61,437 nucleotides of DNA, taken from assembly GCF_937873725.1 (NCBI RefSeq), contig NZ_CALMYY010000077.1:1-61437 (forward strand), given 5' to 3'. The DNA is from an uncultured Dietzia sp. Lineage in GTDB: Bacteria; Actinomycetota; Actinomycetes; Mycobacteriales; Mycobacteriaceae. A program made the position numbers and the translations under genes. The notes under the pieces were generated by a model. It had not been told where the DNA came from and did no database searches. It was given only the letters and a program-made list of their open reading frames with translations. Positions 57,995 through 61,437 of this stretch are shown here, in pieces. How positions within the stretch are numbered: the first letter of the stretch is position 1; each line of letters starts with the position of its first letter.

Positions 57995-59085
57995 CATCGC
58001 CACGCGCCGCCACACGCCCGTACGTGGGTCGATGGTGGGACACGATCGACGACGGCCGGGTGCAGTGCAACCTGTGCCCGCGGCACTGCCGGATGAACGA
58101 GGGGCAGCGGGGGTTCTGCTTCGTCCGCATGAACACCGGCGGGCAGCTGATCCTCGACACCTACGGACGCAGCTCCGGGTTCTGCGTGGACCCCATCGAG
58201 AAGAAGCCGCTCAACCACTTCCTCCCCGGCACCTCCGTGTTGAGCTTCGGCACCGCCGGCTGCAACCTGGGCTGCAAGTTCTGCCAGAACTGGGACATCT
58301 CCAAATCGCGCGAGACCGACACCCTCGCCGACGCGGCGAGTCCGGGGGCGATCGCCGACACGGCCGTCGGGGCGGGGGCGACGTCGGTGGCGTTCACGTA
58401 CAACGACCCGGTGATCTTCGCCGAATACGCGATCGACGTGGCCGCGGCGTGTCACGAGCGGGGGGTCCGGACCGTCGCCGTGACGGCGGGGTACATCGAG
58501 GCCGAGCCGCGGCCGGAGTTCTTCGCCGCCATGGACGCCGTCAACGTCGACCTCAAGGGCTTCACCGAGGAGTTCTACCGCACCGTCACGGGGGCGGAGC
58601 TCGAGGTGGTCAAGGACACCCTGCGCCACCTCGCCACCACCGACACCTGGCTGGAGATCACCACGCTGCTCATCCCGGGCAGGAACGACTCGGACGCCGA
58701 GATCGCCGCGATGTGCGAGTGGGTCGTGTCCGAGCTGGGGCCGGACGTGCCCCATCATTTCTCGGCCTTCCACCCGGACCACCGCATGCGCGACGTCGAG
58801 CGCACCCCCGAGCTCACGTTGCGGCGGGCCCTGCAGCACGCGCGCGACGCCGGGGAACGCTACGCCTATACCGGCAACATCCACGACAAGGACGGCGACA
58901 CCACCTACTGCGCCGGCTGCCAGAGCCCGCTCATCGTGCGCGACTGGTACCGGATGGTCGACTTCCACGTCACCCCCGACGGCACCTGCCCGATCTGCGG
59001 TGCCGCCGTGCCGGGCGTCTTCGACCCGGCCGGGCCCGGCGACTTCGGCCCCCGGCGCATCCCGCTGCGCATCGCGCCCCGGTAG
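57991..59085 (+). CDS. AmmeMemoRadiSam radical SAM enzyme
   Basis: A 364-residue radical SAM protein related to pyruvate formate-lyase-activating enzymes. The [4Fe-4S] motif is C91, C95 and C98 in GCNLGCKFCQNW. An N-terminal Cys cluster (C26, C29, C33, C43 in CNLCPRHC and GFCF) suggests an auxiliary cluster, and the C-terminus has CAGC and CPICG, possibly a zinc ribbon. AEYAIDVAAACHERGVRTVA and VNVDLKGFTEEFY are typical of the AmmeMemoRadiSam rSAM subfamily. It is coupled to the Memo-AMMECR1 fusion by a 4-bp overlap, so it should act on or with that protein. The reaction is undetermined. Confidence 0.93.
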   Translation: MTSPRAATRPYVGRWWDTIDDGRVQCNLCPRHCRMNEGQRGFCFVRMNTGGQLILDTYGRSSGFCVDPIEKKPLNHFLPGTSVLSFGTAGCNLGCKFCQNWDISKSRETDTLADAASPGAIADTAVGAGATSVAFTYNDPVIFAEYAIDVAAACHERGVRTVAVTAGYIEAEPRPEFFAAMDAVNVDLKGFTEEFYRTVTGAELEVVKDTLRHLATTDTWLEITTLLIPGRNDSDAEIAAMCEWVVSELGPDVPHHFSAFHPDHRMRDVERTPELTLRRALQHARDAGERYAYTGNIHDKDGDTTYCAGCQSPLIVRDWYRMVDFHVTPDGTCPICGAAVPGVFDPAGPGDFGPRRIPLRIAPR

Positions 59086-59155
59086 GGTCCGGGCCCCGGC
59101 GACGCGGCAGGATGGGCCGGGAACCAGGCGCACCACGGGAGGAAAGGACCACCAG

Positions 59156-59572
59156 ATGACGACGACGAGCGGTTCGGGCGAGGGGCCTTCGGCCGGGGAC
59201 CTCCGCGAGGGGGGTTTCGCCACCCGGCGCGAGGTGATGAGCGATGCCTTTGTCGACAGGGCCATGGGCCGGGCGGCCGGGACGGCGTCGGAGGCCATCC
59301 AGTACGTGGTCACCGAGAACGTCTGGGGCAACATCTGGAACCGGCCGGGCCTGGGACGGCGGGACCGCAGCCTGCTCAACATCGGGATGCTCGTGGCGCT
59401 GCGGGCCGAGGCCGAACTCGCAGGTCACGTCCGGGGCGGGCTGACCAACGGGCTCACGCGCGAGGAGATCACCGAGGCCGTCATCCACGCCTCGGGCTAC
59501 TGCGGGGCGCCCGCCGCGCTGTCGGCCATGAAGACCGTCCAGGAGGTCTTCGACGCCCTCGACGGGGAGTAA
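59156..59572 (+). CDS. Carboxymuconolactone decarboxylase family protein
   Basis: A 138-residue all-helical protein of the CMD/AhpD fold. GLGRRDRSLLNIGMLVALRA, HVRGGLTNGLTREEITEAVIH and HASGYCGAPAALSAMKTVQE match gamma-carboxymuconolactone decarboxylases. It has one Cys (in YCGAP) and not the CxxC of AhpD, which argues for a decarboxylase- or hydrolase-like role over a peroxidase. The ATG has GGGAGGAAAGG upstream. It is followed 65 bp on by an acyl-CoA synthetase, a possible functional pair. Confidence 0.88.
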   Translation: MTTTSGSGEGPSAGDLREGGFATRREVMSDAFVDRAMGRAAGTASEAIQYVVTENVWGNIWNRPGLGRRDRSLLNIGMLVALRAEAELAGHVRGGLTNGLTREEITEAVIHASGYCGAPAALSAMKTVQEVFDALDGE

Positions 59573-59637
59573 GGTCGACGGCAGGTGTGACCCCCGTCGC
59601 CCCTCGGAGAAACCCCCTGAGATTGGAGCCCCCTCGC

Positions 59638-61272
59638 ATGCGCAGCACCATGCAGCCGGAACAGCTGAACGTCAGCACGATCGTGAAGTTCGGCGCGACG
59701 GTCCACAAGGACGCCGTCGTCACCACGTGGACCGATCAGGGCCCGCGCAAGATCTCGTTCGGAGACATCGGCAAGCGTGCCGCGCAGCTGGCCCACGCGC
59801 TCCGCGGCCTGGGGATCGACGCCGATCAGCGCGTCGCCACCTTCCAGTGGAACAACTCCGAGCACATGGAGGCGTACCTGGCGATCCCGTCGATGGGCGC
59901 GGTGCTCCACCCGCTCAACATCCGGCTGTTCCCGGAGCAGCTCGAGTTCATCGCCAACCACGCCGAGGACAAGGTCGTGATCGTCGACCCGAGCCTGATC
60001 CCGCTGCTCCAGCCGCTGCTGCCCCGGTTCTCGACGGTCGAGCACGTGATCGTCACCGGCGGCGGCGCCGGAGGCCTCGAGGCCCCCGAGGGCGTGCAGG
60101 TGCACGACTACGAGGCGCTGCTCGCCGCGCAGCCGACCGAGTTCGACTGGCCGGAGGTGGACGAGGACTCCGGCGCCGCGATGTGTTACACCTCGGGCAC
60201 CACCGGTGACCCCAAGGGCGTCGTCTACTCGCACCGCTCGATCTACCTGCACTCGATGCAGGTGTGCATGTCCGACGGCATGGACATCTCGCTCGACGAC
60301 AACGTGCTGGCGATCGTCCCCATGTTCCACGCGATGTCGTGGGGCCTGCCGTACGCGGCGTTCATGGTGGGCGCCTCGCTGCTCATGCCGGAGCGCTTCC
60401 TGCAGCCCGAGCCGCTCGCCGCGATGATCGCCTCCGAGCGGCCGACCCTGGCCGCCGCCGTGCCGACCATCTGGATGGCGGTGGACGCCTACAGCGTCGA
60501 CCATCCCATCGACATGTCGAGCTTCCGTGCCGTGGTCGTGGGCGGCAGTTCCTGCCCGCCGGCGCTGATCCGCAAGTTCAAGGAGAACTACGGGATCAGC
60601 ATCATCCACGCGTGGGGCATGACGGAGACCTCGCCCATCGGCACGCTGTCGCGGCCGAAGGCGGACCTGCCCGAGGAGAAGCAGTTCGAGCTGCGCAAGA
60701 CGCAGGGGCGGTTCCTCGCGGGGGTCAAGGCCCGGATCGTCGACGACTCGGGGGCGGAACTGCCCTGGGACGGCGAGTCCGTGGGCGAGCTCCAGGTCCG
60801 CGGCCCGTGGATCACCGGTAGCTACTACAAGGTCGAGAACTCGGATCAGTTCGACGACGGCTGGCTGCGGACCGGCGACGTCGGCTTCGTCCGGCCGGAG
60901 GGCTTCCTGCAGCTCACCGACCGCGCCAAGGACATCATCAAGTCCGGCGGCGAGTGGATCTCCTCCGTCGAGGTGGAGAACCATCTCCTCGAGCACCCGG
61001 CCGTGGCCGAGGCGGCCGTGATCGGCATCCCCGATCCCAAGTGGGACGAGCGCCCGCTGGCCACGATCGTGGTCAAGGAGGGGATCCCCGATCCGAGCGT
61101 CGACGAGCTGCGCGCGCACCTGGAGACCCGGATGGCCAAGTGGCAGGTGCCCGAGCGCTTCGCCTTCGTCGACGAGATCCCCAAGACCTCCGTGGGCAAG
61201 CTCGACAAGAAGCGCATCCGCATCTCGCACTCCGAGGGGCAGCTCGACGTGGTCAACGCCCTGGAGGGCTAG
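59638..61272 (+). CDS. Fatty-acid-CoA ligase (AMP-dependent synthetase)
   Basis: A 544-residue ANL-superfamily enzyme that activates a carboxylic acid to acyl-AMP and then acyl-CoA. The P-loop is [19 protein letters not shown], the A5 motif [10 protein letters not shown], the hinge and ATP-binding Asp in [10 protein letters not shown], and the C-terminal [15 protein letters not shown] with the catalytic Lys in [13 protein letters not shown]. It most resembles long-chain fatty-acid-CoA ligases of the FadD type. The start at 59638 ([11 protein letters not shown]) has TTGGAG upstream; an ATG-like frame 51 bp before lacks support. Chain length cannot be read from the sequence. Confidence 0.93.
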   Translation: MRSTMQPEQLNVSTIVKFGATVHKDAVVTTWTDQGPRKISFGDIGKRAAQLAHALRGLGIDADQRVATFQWNNSEHMEAYLAIPSMGAVLHPLNIRLFPEQLEFIANHAEDKVVIVDPSLIPLLQPLLPRFSTVEHVIVTGGGAGGLEAPEGVQVHDYEALLAAQPTEFDWPEVDEDSGAAMCYTSGTTGDPKGVVYSHRSIYLHSMQVCMSDGMDISLDDNVLAIVPMFHAMSWGLPYAAFMVGASLLMPERFLQPEPLAAMIASERPTLAAAVPTIWMAVDAYSVDHPIDMSSFRAVVVGGSSCPPALIRKFKENYGISIIHAWGMTETSPIGTLSRPKADLPEEKQFELRKTQGRFLAGVKARIVDDSGAELPWDGESVGELQVRGPWITGSYYKVENSDQFDDGWLRTGDVGFVRPEGFLQLTDRAKDIIKSGGEWISSVEVENHLLEHPAVAEAAVIGIPDPKWDERPLATIVVKEGIPDPSVDELRAHLETRMAKWQVPERFAFVDEIPKTSVGKLDKKRIRISHSEGQLDVVNALEG

Positions 61273-61325
61273 TCCGGTCGGCGGCCGGCCCGGCAGTCAC
61301 TGGTCGACAGGCCGTGGCGGCCAGC

Positions 61326-61366
61326 GCAGGGCCCGGGATCGTGGATTCGTCCGCCCCGGGCCCTGC
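61326..61366. terminator. Hairpin terminator after the acyl-CoA ligase
   Basis: GCAGGGCCCGGG (61326-61337) and CCCGGGCCCTGC (61355-61366) form a perfect 12-bp stem with a 17-base loop, 54 bp after the stop. It is a strong intrinsic-type hairpin without a clean T-tract. Confidence 0.7.
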
Positions 61367-61383
61367 TGCTTCGCCGCGCCGGC

Positions 61384-61437
61384 CGCAGTCGCCGCCACCG
61401 CAGTCGCCGCCACCGCAGTCGCCGCCACCGCAGTCGC
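61384..61437. repeat. 15-bp tandem repeat running off the window
   Basis: The unit CGCAGTCGCCGCCAC is repeated 3.6 times up to the last base. On the minus strand one frame reads GGGDC repeats, common at the C-termini of Gly/Cys-rich membrane proteins, and another reads ATAVA repeats. It may be the 3' end of a gene beyond the edge. It is in phase with codons (15 bp), so copy-number change would keep frame. Confidence 0.8.

Noticed and set aside
1..61437. tRNA, rRNA, prophage, IS or plasmid functions
   Set aside because: I saw no tRNA cloverleaf, rRNA segment, transposase, integrase, phage structural or replication gene anywhere in the window.

Overview
The window is very GC-rich, densely packed DNA from an actinobacterium, most probably a mycolic-acid-forming member of the Mycobacteriales (Dietzia, Gordonia, Rhodococcus and relatives). 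The pointers are two secreted antigen-85-like mycolyltransferases, two mycofactocin-type SDRs, many GTG starts, frequent ATGA/GTGA/TGATG gene overlaps and TANNNT-type -10 elements. Genus is inference. About 62 protein genes are supported. I see no rRNA, tRNA, CRISPR array, phage or IS element; the DNA looks like chromosomal backbone with several metabolic islands. Most long open frames opposite real genes are GC-driven shadows and were left out.

Region by region. 1-2.98 kb: a partial PEP-synthase-like gene, an F420-type LLM oxidoreductase and a divergent TetR. 3.1-7.6 kb: a complete sulfate ABC importer (SubI, CysT, CysW, CysA) followed by a TauE/SafE exporter. 7.8-8.9 kb: HdeD-like membrane protein and beta-carbonic anhydrase. 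9.1-14.5 kb: an SDR, an old-yellow-enzyme reductase, a ferredoxin/ferredoxin-NADP reductase fusion, an AurF-type diiron oxygenase with all seven metal ligands, and a TetR; this looks like one regulated redox module. 14.6-18 kb: an MprF/DUF2156 protein, cobU and two small membrane proteins. 18-22.9 kb: mycofactocin-type SDR, SelO, a hydrolase gene interrupted by an in-frame TGA, and an EamA exporter facing a TetR across a shared palindrome. 22.9-32.6 kb: a 31-bp perfect inverted repeat, glutathione peroxidase, twin mycolyltransferases, a second mycofactocin-type SDR, a FAD/Rieske oxidoreductase, a glutaminase-STAS fusion, a patatin and a membrane-anchored HSL-type hydrolase.

32.7-40.3 kb holds a compact glycan island: five glycosyltransferases and a WcbI-like protein on the plus strand (four of the five junctions overlap by 4 bp), plus a divergent glycosyltransferase, with no flippase or polymerase. 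40.3-43 kb is a PF04392-type ABC importer. 43.1-43.9 kb is a siderophore-interacting protein behind an IdeR/DtxR box. 44-46.7 kb is a persulfide-detoxification operon (persulfide dioxygenase-rhodanese, TauE, CstR) with two CsoR/CstR-type operators at its promoter.

47.9-51.6 kb is a cobalamin-riboswitch-controlled BtuF-BtuC-BtuD transporter translationally coupled to a metallo-beta-lactamase-fold hydrolase. 51.7-61.3 kb carries a carotenoid oxygenase, an SCP2-type thiolase, a DUF5996 protein overlapping a tandem HxlR regulator, a Memo-AMMECR1 fusion overlapping its radical SAM partner (the uncharacterised AmmeMemoRadiSam system), a carboxymuconolactone-decarboxylase-like protein and an acyl-CoA synthetase. 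The best candidates for undescribed biology are the Memo-AMMECR1/radical SAM pair, the glycan island, the diiron oxygenase module, and the hydrolase tied to B12 uptake.
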